Source: Mesostigma viride
Taxonomy: Eukaryota; Streptophyta; Mesostigmatophyceae; Mesostigmatales; Mesostigmataceae
Direction: 5' to 3'
Assembly: GCA_009746045.1 (NCBI GenBank)
Contig: RPFO01000648.1
Location: 854,911 to 918,910 of the forward strand
DNA length: 64,000 nt
This document shows positions 11,901 through 21,282 of this stretch, piece after piece. How positions within the stretch are numbered: the stretch's first letter is position 1; every line of letters begins with the position of its first letter. The translations under genes and the position numbers were made by a program. The notes below the pieces were generated by a model. That model had not been told where the DNA came from, did not search any database, and was given only the letters and a program-made list of their open reading frames with translations.

Positions 11901-14900
11901 GCCCTGGGAGGCTTCACATGGCTGCCAGCAGAACACGGCGACAATGTGGCGCTTGTAGTGGCAGGGGGGGCAGGTTTGCTGATGCTGACCGTCGCGCTGC
12001 GGCGGTGGCCCAAACTGCCGTTTGCCAGTCAACCCACCGACCCATCACAGCCTCCCAACGCGGGGCTTGGCGGGGCTGGCACGACCAATGGCCAGATGCC
12101 TTGTTCTACAGTGGCAGAAATGGTGTCTGCGTGCACAGCTCCCCTAGCCCACTCCAACATTGATTTCGTACACCAAGTGGGTGGGCACAAAGGGGACCAC
12201 AGCCCCCTTGGTTCAGCACGCGTACGCGTACAGGTTCCAGCGAACAGTGCTCCGTCTCCGGCCAAAAGTCCTCCGCGTCCAGAGCTTGGGTTACAGGCTA
12301 TTGCAACAGCATCCCTGGCTGACGGCGACCTCGTCTTCCGGTGGCAGTGCGGCCTGATGCTGGCGGCCCTGTGCCTCGTGGGCGCCACCTGGGCACTCCG
12401 CCAGGGTGGCCAGGGACTCCCCTCGCCGGTCGCGCTGTCCTCGTGGGTCATCTCTGCCCTCGCCCTCGCCCTGCCTGCCTGGTCCCCCCCCCGTCCCAGG
12501 GACCGCCTGCTGTCCGTGTCCCTGGGACTCGGCACGCCCTACGTGCTGCTGTCCGTGTCCTACGAGGCGCTCTTCCTGGGGCCCCTGGTCGCCACCCTGG
12601 TGTGCTGGACCGAGCACGAGGGGGGGGCGCACGCGGAGGACAGCTCCTGTCTCAGGATGCATCGCCAAGGGGGGGGCAGGGGGGGGATGGCCCAGCCAGG
12701 CGGAGGGGAGCAGGCTGGGGTTGAGGGGGTGGCTGGGGTTGAAGAAAGGGCTGGGGTTGATGGGGGGGGGGGCCCTGGGAGATTGTGGGGAGAGTGTGGA
12801 GAGTTTGGGGACCGCGGACCGCGTGCAGGAGGCAGAGCCAGCGCAGGGGCGGGCGGTAACGCCAGCATTAACAGCTGCCATCGGTGGCGGTGTTCACTGT
12901 GCTTTGCCACCCATGACGGGTAAAAGAGGCACGCCACCACGGTATGCCGAAACAGGAGGGAGTAATGATGACACGGCATGCGGGTCGCGGTCGGCTGCCG
13001 CTGCCGAGGCATGTCCTGCATGTGCGGCACGTCCTGCGTGGGACGACCCCCTTCGCCTCGCCCTGGGTCTCATGGCTCTCCTCGACGTGGCTTTCTTTGG
13101 CACGGGCAACATCGCCAGCATTTCGAGCTTCGAGCTGGCGTCCGTCTACCGGTTCACGACCGTGTTTAGCCCTTTCCTCATGGGTGTGTTTAGGTTTGAC
13201 TTGCTTTGTGCCTCGACTCCTTGCTATCAGCTGGTGTGGGGTACACGATTGTGTGTTCAGCCCCCTACTTTTGGGTGCATCCACGTGTAGTTACCATATG
13301 GTGTACAGTTCATTTACATAGTTTGCGTTTAGTTTGCTTCGCGTCTTGAACCCTGTGCGTCAGCTCCAGCTATTCCATGTAAATGCCAACTGCCCCCCCC
13401 CCCGTCTTCTGCCCAGTGTCCTTTCGGTGCGTCCAGGCTCCATGTTCCCGTGTTCATCGTGTCTTGAGTCCTTTGCATCAGCCTCACGTATGCTGCTTCC
13501 AAATGAACCGCTGAATACTAGTAAAGTATGTACTACTATGCACGAATCGAATGCCAGCTGCTCCCCCCCCCCCTGGCTGCTACTCCACCGGTGGGTTCCT
13601 CGGCAGGCAATGCATGCATTTGCTGGCGCTGGCTCCATCTTTCGCCTTGTGGCAGTGCTGTCTGAACATTGTCTCACCCATCATGATTGGCTGTCATGCT
13701 CTAGCCTAAGTTCCCTCCCCTTGTCCTCGTCCGCTGGCTTCTCTGCCTATTGTACTGTTGTCGTGGACTGCACCACCCCGCCCGTACTGCCACCCTGCCC
13801 CACCCATTGCGTGGGCCGCCTGCCTACTGTGCACTCATTGTGCTCATGTCGTACTGGTGTCCTCCCAATTCATGGCTGACCTGCCCCTACCTGCCTATCT
13901 ACCTACGCCTGCCTACCGTGCTCGCTGCCCCTGCGGCGCAGGCGGGCTGCTTCTGTGCAAGGTGCTCATCCCTTTCCTGGTCGTCGTGGTCGCGTTTGCA
14001 AGCATAACCATGTCCCTGGGCACACCCCTGCTGCCCCCCCTGGCGTCGCTGTTGGTGCTGTCGGACGCCATGGCGCTGCACTTCTTTTTCTGGGTCAAGG
14101 GCACGGGCAGCTGGGCCGAGATCGGGCAGAGCATCAGCCATTTTGTGATCGTCAATCTACAGGTGAGGGGTGTGCTTTATGTAATAATTTGGCGTGGGCA
14201 ATCGAACGTGTGATGACGTGATATAATAATTTATCATTCATTCATATTTAATTAATCAAACGTGTGATGACGTGATATAATAATTTATCATTCATTCATA
14301 TTTAATTTAATCGGACGTGTGATGACGTGATATAATAATTTATCATTCATTCATATTTAATTTAATCGGACGTGTGATGACGTGATATAATAATTTATCA
14401 TTCATTCATATTTAATTTCTAACTAGTGAACTAGTAGAACAAGCAAAATTACTAAATATGTGGCTTTTGGAGATTGTTGGCGTGCTGGCTTCCCGAAAGA
14501 TCCTCCCGTCTGTGGGCGGACCGTCGATTGCTGCGTCACCTGCTTCTCATCTGGCAGGCAAACGTCTTGGCAGTTAGAGTTGTGCACGGGTTTATGTTTC
14601 ACCGCCAAACAGTAAAGTATACTTCCTGTGACGTGAGGAGTGCGGTGGTGCCATAGTTGAGGTATACTTCCTGATAGTATAGTATACTTCCTTGTAGTAT
14701 ACTTCCTTATAGTATAGTATACTTCCTTATAGTATAGTATACTTCCTTATAGTATACTTCCTTATAGTATAGTATACTTCCTGTACCATGAAGAGTAGTG
14801 TGCCCTATGAGTAGTAGTGGTAGTCTGACCCATGAGTAGTAGGAGTAGTCTGCCCTCTGAGTAGTAGTAGTCTGCCCTATGAGAGTAGGATTAGTCTGCC

Positions 14901-15782
14901 CTATGAGACTAGGGGTAGTCTGCCCTATGAGTTGTAGGGGTAGTCTGCATTTGCAGCCACACATGGCCTAGGGCCAACTGAATCACGCAGACGTTTGCAC
15001 GGCCTGGTATGCTCCCTGATGGTGGTCGTGGAAACTGCTTGTTGTTGGCATTGTGGAAGGCACCAGGGCGCCACCTGGTGCGCAGGCCACTCTTGTCTGC
15101 CAGAAGCACTATGCCTTGCTATCGGTGCAAGACAAAGTTCACGTAGTGTACTCCATTCCCTGGGAACCAGAACCTACATAACGCTATAAAACACTTCTTA
15201 TGATACAGTGTGTTTCATACGATTCATCCTACAAAAGGATCTGTTTATTCCACCTCTTGGGCGGGGGGGGGGAGAGGGCGTGTCCCCCCCCATCCCCCAT
15301 GTGGGAGCCTACCTCTCTAGCTCTTTTTATTTTGGTAAGGATGGTGGCAGTTTCAGAGATTCGCTACCTATAGGAGCAGCTCTGCATGCCGGAGCACTGG
15401 GATCTTGTCAGCGGGGCGGAGATAGATTTGTTTCTGCTGGCGTTCGGCAGACGCTATTCACTTGCCACTTACACTCCAGAAGCTGCTATTGAAACAAATG
15501 GTAAGGCATGCATTGCCCTGCTTGCAGTCACTGCGTCCCTAATCCTGCTACGAATTGCCTGGATGTAAATGCGGCCTTTGTTGATCTTTTTGCGCACTTA
15601 ACTTGTACCACGGTGTCGTTTGCACCTGCCCATTCCATACGTTCATATGCACACCGCAGGTGGTCTTTGTGCTCTTGCTGCTCCTGCTGACTCGCGCGTA
15701 TACATCCAATCTGCCGAGGGGCGCCATGGGCAAGTCTGTTGCGATCACGGGCATGCCGAGAAAACAGATGTTGGAGGATTAA
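2924..15782 (+). CDS. PIGN: GPI ethanolamine phosphate transferase 1 (PIG-N/Mcd4), 5'-partial, ten exons
   Basis: PIG-N is an ER membrane enzyme that adds ethanolamine phosphate to the first mannose of GPI-anchor precursors. The exons read as 2924-2976, 4077-4841, 6081-6860, 8489-8682, 9683-10234, 11275-11464, 11715-12855, 12956-13183, 13942-14162 and 15660-15782 (TAA). They sum to 1415 codons after the incoming phase-1 codon, with matching phases at every junction. Exons 1-3 carry the alkaline-phosphatase-superfamily part: [44 protein letters not shown] and WGAGIKVPG, then [17 protein letters not shown]. Later exons carry the multispan PigN domain: [55 protein letters not shown], and [15 protein letters not shown] with SHFVIVNLQ. 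The last exon is a hydrophobic segment with a basic tail. At 1400+ residues it is much longer than the roughly 930 usual, because of low-complexity inserts (about 4320-4720, an Asp/Gly-rich one at 6245-6700, 9790-10070 and 12620-12950). The exon edges at 11464/11715 and 12855/12956 are my least certain. The upstream exons with the N-terminal signal anchor are outside the window. Confidence 0.9.
2992..3415 (+). repeat. reiterated copies of a PIG-N exon end and 5' splice site
   Basis: The exon end ATCACCAAG with donor GTGCGTTCTATAAATAG (2968-2990) is echoed at 2992-3015 (donor lost), 3018-3042, 3116-3144, 3303-3330 and 3381-3409. Several copies keep ACCAAG followed by GTGCG or GTGG and the downstream CTATA-type sequence. 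Their spacing is irregular. The last copy (GGCTACCAAAGTGAATAGG, from 3411) runs straight into the adjoining 39-bp minisatellite. Confidence 0.8.
3416..3846. repeat. 39-bp minisatellite, 11 near-perfect copies
   Basis: The unit begins AAGTGAATAGGAGGAAAGGG and contains a HindIII-type AAGCTT. It lies in the PIG-N intron 2977-4076. Because 39 is a multiple of three and the unit lacks stops in several frames, it creates spurious repetitive reading frames on both strands. The rest of the intron (3847-4076) shows nothing else. Confidence 0.95.
4877..4945. repeat. GGTT/GGCT tetranucleotide repeat
   Basis: A run of GGTTGGTTGGCT begins 35 bp after the PIG-N donor at 4842. It lies inside the intron 4842-6080. 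Confidence 0.9.
4999..5026 (+). repeat. degenerate copy of a PIG-N exon end (VDDIIRR region)
   Basis: GTGGATGATGTCATGAAGCGG resembles the real exon end GTGGACGACATCATACGGCGG (4821-4841), about 180 bp upstream. It would encode VDDVMKR against VDDIIRR. The donor GT is replaced by AT. Chance similarity is not excluded at this length. Confidence 0.5.
5096..5540. repeat. 41-bp minisatellite, about 11 copies
   Basis: The unit contains CATTCACTCCACCAGACGCC and lies inside the PIG-N intron 4842-6080. The first four copies end in CATGG and the remaining copies in CACGG, so the array is divided into two variant blocks. No frame has similarity to PIG-N. Confidence 0.95.
5681..5864 (+). repeat. two copies of a PIG-N 3' splice site/exon start, plus a 12-bp palindrome
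   Basis: GGGTGCAGGTGCCTGCCCTGG (from 5802) and a weaker copy at 5681-5710 match the authentic acceptor and exon start at 6073-6101 (GGGTACAGGTGTACGCGTTGG and onward). The copy at 5802 keeps CAG/GTG. Immediately after it, 5833-5862 is a perfect inverted repeat with 12-bp arms (CGGATTTGTCCA and its complement) around a 6-base loop. Confidence 0.7.
5897..6064. repeat. 12-bp GGCGGGGCTGTT tandem repeat, about 14 copies
   Basis: The GC-rich array ends 17 bp before the PIG-N acceptor at 6080. It therefore occupies the usual position of the branch site and polypyrimidine tract. Confidence 0.95.
6861..8488 (+). other. PIG-N intron with several small repeats
   Basis: The donor is GTGAGG at 6861 and the acceptor CCCCCAG at 8488. 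The intron holds four copies of a 16-bp CACATGAATAGCCAGT unit (7661-7722), three loose copies of an AAGCAAGCTTTTCT unit (8180-8262), and a pyrimidine-only CCTCACGCCTCC array (about 8300-8465) just upstream of the acceptor that can serve as its polypyrimidine tract. I see no gene in it. Confidence 0.8.
8683..9682 (+). other. PIG-N intron, no gene seen
   Basis: The donor is GTGAGT at 8683 and the acceptor GAGCAG ends at 9682. The phase-2 junction rebuilds the Thr codon before YDWLF. A short AAACAT/ATAAAC repeat lies at 8733-8772. Nothing else is recognisable. Confidence 0.75.
10235..11274 (+). other. PIG-N intron, no gene seen
   Basis: The donor is GTACGT at 10235 and the acceptor CCCTTCAG ends at 11274. 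The phase-2 join rebuilds an Arg codon. Loose repeats of AGTAGGGCT-type sequence (10880-10990) are the only structure noted. Confidence 0.65.
13184..13941 (+). other. PIG-N intron with a loose internal duplication
   Basis: The donor is GTGTGT at 13184 and the acceptor GGCGCAG ends at 13941, with a phase-1 Gly codon. The segments 13340-13410 and 13460-13575 resemble each other (CGTGTCTTGA..., then an ATGCCA..C12 run), so part of the intron is duplicated. I see no gene in it. Confidence 0.7.
14205..14418. repeat. about 55-bp AT-rich tandem repeat, four copies
   Basis: The unit contains GTGATGACGTGATATAATAA followed by TTTATCATTCATTCATATTT. It lies near the 5' end of the last PIG-N intron (14163-15659). 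Confidence 0.95.
14638..14950. repeat. TATAGTATACTTCCT and GTAGTCTGCCCTATGAG tandem repeats
   Basis: Two adjacent arrays lie in the last PIG-N intron. The first (14638-14785) alternates TATAGTATAGTATACTTCCT units. The second (14790-14950) has units of about 25 bp built on AGTAGTCTGCCCTATGAG. Confidence 0.9.
15362..15508 (+). other. orphan exon-like open stretch inside the last PIG-N intron
   Basis: From the CAG/TAG-ending sequence near 15373-15380 a frame runs through [16 protein letters not shown] and later [15 protein letters not shown] to a good donor (AAATG/GTAAGG at 15509). It fits neither the PIG-N protein nor its phase, because 14162 joins 15660 directly in frame. It could be a decayed mobile-element exon or a chance frame. 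I do not recognise the family. Confidence 0.3.
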
Positions 15783-16057
15783 AATCTGTCCTGAAATCGT
15801 GCTGAAATATTAACTGCATATAGGGGCTGCTGCCAGGCAGCAGTGGCCTGCATGTAGCCTTTCACGCCGCCCACGTTATGAAGGCTACACCCCCCCAGTC
15901 AATGGGGGAGGTGCGTATGTCAAAAGATGGTATTTAACACAACCGTTTAGGCCGTGGTGCCCGCAATCCCACTGCTTCAAGTTAGATAGGCACACCATTC
16001 CACCACCCATTTCATAGTTTCCATGGAGGGTATATGCTGGTGAAGCACTGCGTGCTT
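15783..16057. other. PIG-N 3' flank
   Basis: About 275 bp between the PIG-N stop codon and the first SINE-like copy presumably holds the 3' UTR. I could not identify a definite polyadenylation signal. Confidence 0.4.
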
Positions 16058-16436
16058 TTTAATTAAATTAATTCATTAACGTACACGTGACTGCGTCACG
16101 TGAGCATTTAAAGTCCTCAGTGGGAGGGGAACATGGGATGGAATGGATGAATCTAGCTATCTAGTTCCTAGTTACAGGTTTGTGGGCACCACTGCCCGAA
16201 TCGCTATGAATGCCATACTCAGAGTCCCCACTCGGAGCCCCCACTAACTTGGAAGTGGTCTCCCTCATCACTACTTGCCAGCTATCCTTGCTGCCATCTG
16301 CCTTGTTACTACAGACAAACCAGGAGGCGCTGCCCGGGCGTGAGCCCGTCCTGTCTAGGGTAGCACATGTCCATGCCTAGCCTATCACGGAAAATCCACG
16401 CATGGCGGCCCGGCCGCGCGCGCCCTGGGGCACGCC
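16058..16436 (-). mobile_element. SINE-like element, copy A
   Basis: On the minus strand the copy ends in the palindrome CACGTGACGCAGTCACGTG (16084-16102) followed by an AATTAA-rich tail. Its body (GGGAACATGGGATGG region, then GGCACCACTGCCCGAATCGC and onward) is repeated at 16437-17105 and 17656-17913. No protein is encoded and no tRNA-type promoter was certain, so 'SINE-like' is inferred from size, tail and copy number. Confidence 0.65.
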
Positions 16437-17105
16437 ATTAATTAATTAACACGTGACAGCGTTACCTGAGCATAAGTCGATCTCAGTACACTCAAGTGGG
16501 ATGGGATGGGATGGGATGGGATGGGATGGATGGGATGGGATGGGATGGGATGGGATGGGATGGGATGGGATGGGATGGGATGGGATGGGATGGGATGGGA
16601 TGGGATGGGATGGGATGGGATGGGATGGGATGGGATGGGATGGGATGGGATGGGATGGGATGGGATGGGATGGGATGGGATGGGATGGGATGGGATGGGA
16701 TGGGATGGGATGGGATGGGATGGGATGGGATGGGATGGGATGGGATGGGATGGGATGGGATGGGATGGGATGGGATGGGATGGGATGGGATGGGATGGGA
16801 TGGGATGGGATGGAGGGAGCTAGCTATCTAAGACCTAGTTACGGGGTTGTGGGCACCACGGCCCGAATCACTGTGAATACCATACTTGGTCACACGCGGA
16901 GCCCCCACTGACTTGGGGGTGGTCTGACTGGCTCCATGACTACCCGCCACCTATCCTTGCGGACCATCTGCCTCCAGATGACAGACATGCCAGGGGGCTG
17001 CAGTGCCCTGGCGTGAGCCCATATTGCGACGTGGGTAACACATATCCATGCCTAGCCTATCCCGGAAAGGCCACGGGTGGCGCCCCGGCCGCGCTCGGCC
17101 CAGCT
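16437..17105 (-). mobile_element. SINE-like element, copy B, expanded by a pentamer array
   Basis: It abuts copy A and has the same order: TTAATTAATTAA tail, a degraded hairpin (CACGTGACAGCGTTACCTG), then the shared body ending in a GGCC/GCGC-rich stretch. The short GGGATGGAATGG motif of copies A and C is here expanded into the 16498-16814 array. Both margins carry GCCAT (before 16437 and near 17110), which may be a short target duplication. Confidence 0.6.
16498..16814. repeat. GGGAT pentanucleotide array, about 62 copies
   Basis: A near-perfect (ATGGG)n run with one GGATGGATGG interruption near 16525. It gives repetitive Met-Gly-Trp-Asp frames that are not genes. It sits at the position of the unexpanded GGGATGGAATGGATG motif in sibling elements. 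Confidence 0.95.
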
Positions 17106-17221
17106 AAGCCATATGAAGTCAGCCGACTATAGTTTTTTTGGGAGAGCGATCGCAGCAATGGTGCTCACCACTAGACACTCCCGGCCAGTTAGGCTAGAAA
17201 CACACGCCCTGATCAAGCATG

Positions 17222-17435
17222 CTGTTTCCGGCCCCACCGTGTAGGTCATCTAGTCGCTCCACACGTAAGCCAGCCATAATTTCAATGCACAAGGATACAC
17301 ATTTCCATCACCATTCATCTTCATCATCCTGAACGACTCGAAAACGCGGAAAAGATAACGGCAGGCTCGAGCTACCATGGTCCGGATTCTCCCGATTTCT
17401 GGCCTGCGCTGGTTGTCTCTTTGATAGTGTTCACT
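17222..17435 (-). repeat. dispersed repeat, inverted partner of 59028-59222
   Basis: About 200 bp is nearly identical, in opposite orientation, to 59028-59222. The minus strand keeps an open stretch (EIGRIRTMVARACRYLFRVF, then ESFRMMKMNGDG and on to a stop) that is the same in both copies. It may be a remnant of a retroelement ORF. I do not recognise the protein. Confidence 0.7.
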
Positions 17436-17655
17436 TACAAATGTGCTAATTTTGAACGGAAAACCCATTACTAATAAAAATTAAAAGCACATGAATCCGG
17501 CTGTCACCTGGGTATCAATAAAGGAACCTTCAAGCCCTCTACACAATGAGGAGGTGGGGCGCCCTAGCTTATCTTGCTGCCTCAATAAGTTTGTACCCAA
17601 TGATGAGCCGGCCGGGGATGGAAAAAAACAGCATGCATGGGCATCCGCTATAGAT

Positions 17656-17913
17656 TAATTAATTAATTAATTAATAGACACGTGACTGCGTCACGTGAGC
17701 ATAAGTCCTCAGTGGGAGGGGAACATGGGATGGAATGGATGGTATAAGCTATCTAGGTCCTAGTTACAGGGGTGTGGGCACCGCGGCCCGAATCGCTATG
17801 AATGCCATACTTGGTCACACGCGGAGCCCCCACAGGCTTGGGGGTGGTCTCCTTCATCACTACTTGCCATCTATCCTTGCGCACCATCTGCCTCCATATT
17901 ACAGACAAACCAG
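17656..17913 (-). mobile_element. SINE-like element, copy C, with 13-bp target-site duplication
   Basis: The tail (ATTAATTAATTAATTAAT) and hairpin CACGTGACTGCGTCACGTG (17679-17697) are followed by the same body as copies A and B. ATCCGCTATAGAT flanks the copy on both sides (17643-17655 and 17914-17926). It is therefore a discrete retroposition event, 5'-truncated, of about 258 bp. Confidence 0.8.
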
Positions 17914-19428
17914 ATCCGCTATAGATGTAGTAGGTATTAATTAATTAATCAATCCACCATGGACGTAAGAGATTTAGCTTGGTTCGGAACGAGCCACGAG
18001 CGACGAGGTAGCCATGGCTGACGGCGGAGCTCATAACTTTCACGTTTGGGCACCAAATTCGGCCGTGAATATCCCTATCACTTCGTCTTTCTAAGACGCA
18101 CTCGCTGATATATTTCCCTTGAAGCTAAAACGCATTAGTATGACGAGCAAACGCTCGACTACGCGCAACGCAGCCTGGCGGCTGCGATGGGCCAAGAAAA
18201 TTCGCCTGCAGCTCCGCCTGTAGTTCCGCCCGGCCTGCCAGCCGGCAGCGAGGCCACTACTCAAGCGTTGGTAGTGCACTCGGCCCCTGCGGCCTCGCCA
18301 TCGGCATCGCCTGATCCCAAACGCAGTCGCCCAGAAGAATCGCGTTCAACAGAACCGCGCTTTTGGCCCCTGCAACCTTTCAATTAAGTCGACGATCACG
18401 ATTGGACTGGAAGTACACATTGGCCTCGGCCAGTGCTATGCACTGCATCTTCTTCGGGGACTACCCCTCGCTTTACGACCTGTGCATCCATCTCAACAGT
18501 GATCAATCGCCTCATCACCCCGGACGGCTCCTGGCCGGTTAAACCCGGCCAGAGTCTCTGTTCGGGTGCACCTCGCCCCCAACTGAACTCAAGCACACCA
18601 TCCTCAACTCCCTTCTCATGCGCTCTGATGGCGAGATCTGGGCTCCATCCATTTCCGCACCCACACTCCGCTCCGTCCTTACTGAGGAAGCCTTCCAGCA
18701 ACACGTGACTCCCCTTGCGGCAGATCTATGTGGCCGCACAGTCTGGGCGGCACGCTGGCTGCCGGAGCTCCCTCACCTTTCCACCACCGTCACCTCCACC
18801 TCCACCCTCCTCGCCTCCACCTCCACTGCCGCCTCCACCTCCACCGCCGACATCAAAGGCCATCTCCTCGACCTCGACCAGCGCCTCAAGGACAACGCCA
18901 TCGCCATTGAGTGCCTGCAATTAAACTGACACCGCAGGCCTCACCACTCAGGCGGTGAAGGACTATCGCCGCCCAGCCGGCATCTGCTGGCCCGGCCAGC
19001 GATGCTCCTAGCTTCCACCCAGACCTGGGCGGACCGGCTGAAGCACCACACCACCTCCACCACCTCCACCATCGCGGCATGCACAGCTCAATTAACAATC
19101 CCTCGTCCTCCGCGAGGAGGCCGACATCACCCAGCGCAGCCACAAATATTATGTCATCGTCAAGCACTTTGACCAGCCGGCAGGTGAGACTCGGAGACTC
19201 TTCTCATCGACATTCTTGCCCCCATGCAACTCACTGGTGAGCTGCGGATGTCGGCTGTCCGCCTTCCCCGCGCGCGGGGTAAGGCTGGCCCGGCTCCCGT
19301 GCTCCTCACCTTTAAGTACATGGCGGATAAGCTGTCGTTTCTTAAATGCCGCAAGAAGCTCTCGGGGACTTCCTACACGCTGGACGACGACTTGACCCTG
19401 GCACAGCAACAGCGGCGACGGGAGCTAT

Positions 19429-21282
19429 TAATTAATTAATTAGACCCGTGCTCCCGTTGAGTCACGGAGCATTAACTGACCCCGATGGATGGATGGATGG
19501 ATGGGTGCAAACAGTCCTACCGGTCTAATCTATCAACATCAGCTACCTACAACATCTATCTAAACAACATCACTAACTACAATATCTATCTAAACAACCT
19601 CACGCTACCCTAGGGGAGCTGTCTGGCGTGCCTCCCGCGGGTTTGCACTCGCGGGCACTTCCCCACGGGGGGGGGCTCGTTGTCCTCTATGACCTGGGCC
19701 CACTTGGCCTTGTCCATCATCTCCTTCCAAATCACGGAGAGGCCTAGGCCCCCCATGTCCTCTACTAGCTGTTCTTTGAAGGTGCGGGCCTTACGGCGTC
19801 TAGCATCACGGGGCCCGGCCCACGTCAGGAGGTGCCGGCCAGGCTGAGCTGGTCGCAGTCCCGCGGGGGGGCCACGTGAGGTGTCTACCTGGTTGGTGCG
19901 AGCAGTAGGTGCCCTACGAGCTGCAGGCGCCGCTGCTTAATGGTGCTGGTGATACATGGCATGCCAAGGTACAGGTCCTCATTGCGAACATGAGCAGCAT
20001 ATCCTACTCTGAAAATGGATCGCAGCATGTTGGTGACCGCGCCGTCCAGCTTGCGGCCCAGGTCGGCGGTGAGGGTCCACGTCTCGGCCCCATACGTAAG
20101 AACAGGAAGGACGAGGACCTTAAACAGGTCCTGTTTCTCGATCTTGCCAAGGGGCTTGCGCCACAGGGCCCGGTAATGGCGTAAAGCGTGCAAGGCGAGG
20201 GAGATGCGGTGGTCCACATCAGCCTCGCAGCTGGGAAGCAGGCTGCCCCTGGAGCAGCTTGACGCGGTCCCGATGCAGGACTCGAGAGCCGTCGAGGAGA
20301 TAGAGGGGTGGCGGTGGGTGGGTGAGCCCGATCGCCAGGGCCTCTGTCTTCTTGCTGACCTCAAGCCCCACTGCACGGGCCTCGATAGCCAGGCAGTCAA
20401 GCCATGCCTAGCCCACTGCACGTGCCCAGTGTCCTCGAAGAGGGTGGTGTCGTCTGCGTAGATGATGTCCGCCAGCCAAATCTCCGTTTCCGCTCCGCCA
20501 TGCCAGAAGTGGTTGCCGCAACCTGCACCCCTGGTTCCCTACCCACGATGCGGGCAAATCGCTTGCGCGCCTGAATCATTATGTATTCGACCACAATAAT
20601 GAACAGGTAGGGCGACAGCATGCAGCCATGCCACACACCCTTCTGTAAAGGGCATGGTGGCGTGGTCCCGTAAGAAGTGCGCACCGAAGTGGTGGACCCC
20701 TCATACAGGTTGCGGATGACAGCAATCAGGGGGCGGGGGATCCGGAACAGCTCGAGGATGTCCCATAGCGCAGGCCAGAAAAGCAAATCGAAGGCTTTGA
20801 TGAAGTCCACCAGCACAAGGTGCAAAGGGGACTCACCAGGCTGAAGGCGTTGCAGTTCCTCCACAAGTCGGCGAGTAGCGAAGAGCGCCTGTACTGTGTT
20901 GCGACCTGAACGGAAGCCGTGCTGAGTCTCGCTGAGCTGACCGTCCAGGGCCGTGCGCAGGCGGTTCAGGATGAGCCGCATAAGAAGCTTGAGGGGGGCA
21001 CTTTGGATGCACACCCCTCTGTAGTTGCCGGGGTCGGCTGGCGACCCCTTGTTCTTGTACAGCATCGTGCGAAAACTGTGTTGCCAGGCCGCTGGAGGCG
21101 GTTGCGACGACAGCAGAAGGCGGATGCAGATATCCCGGAAGAGCAGCATAACACCGGTGTCCTCAAATTCTGCTGCAAGTTTCACAACTGCGGCAGGAAT
21201 CTCGTCGGAGCCGGTGGCTGCGTCATAACGCAGACGCTGGACCGCCTCCGTGACCTCGCGAGAGGTGAAAGGAGGCATGTCT
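19429..21282 (-). mobile_element. 5'-truncated LINE inserted in the ORF1 relic, 12-bp TSD
   Basis: The element reads on the minus strand and ends at 19429 with a hairpin built around CTCCGTGACTCAACGGGAGC, then TCTAATTAATTAATTAATA as its tail. GACGGGAGCTAT is present at both junctions (19417-19428 and 21283-21294). Only the reverse-transcriptase half and about 450 bp of 3' UTR remain. The 3' UTR (19440-19560) recurs at 58860-58935. Confidence 0.85.
19885..21282 (-). pseudogene. decayed non-LTR reverse transcriptase
   Basis: From 21278 leftwards the minus strand reads SREVTEAVQRLRYDAATGSD, MLYKNKGSPADPGNYRGVCI, LVDFIKAFDLLFW (motif A, with Ile where Arg/Lys/Ser is more usual) and KGVWHGCMLSPYLF (motif B', with Trp-His where Arg-Gln is usual). 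The catalytic YADD (20449-20460) lies in another frame, so a frameshift occurs at about 20470-20520. At least one more shift occurs before the C-terminal piece ALRHYRALWRKPLGKIEKQD and GAETWTLTADLGRKLDGAVT. The 5' end, with any endonuclease, is missing by truncation. The product cannot be functional as read. Confidence 0.85.

Noticed and set aside
16453-16911. Met-Gly-Trp-Asp repeat protein
   Set aside because: It is the translation of a GGGAT microsatellite inside a SINE-like copy.
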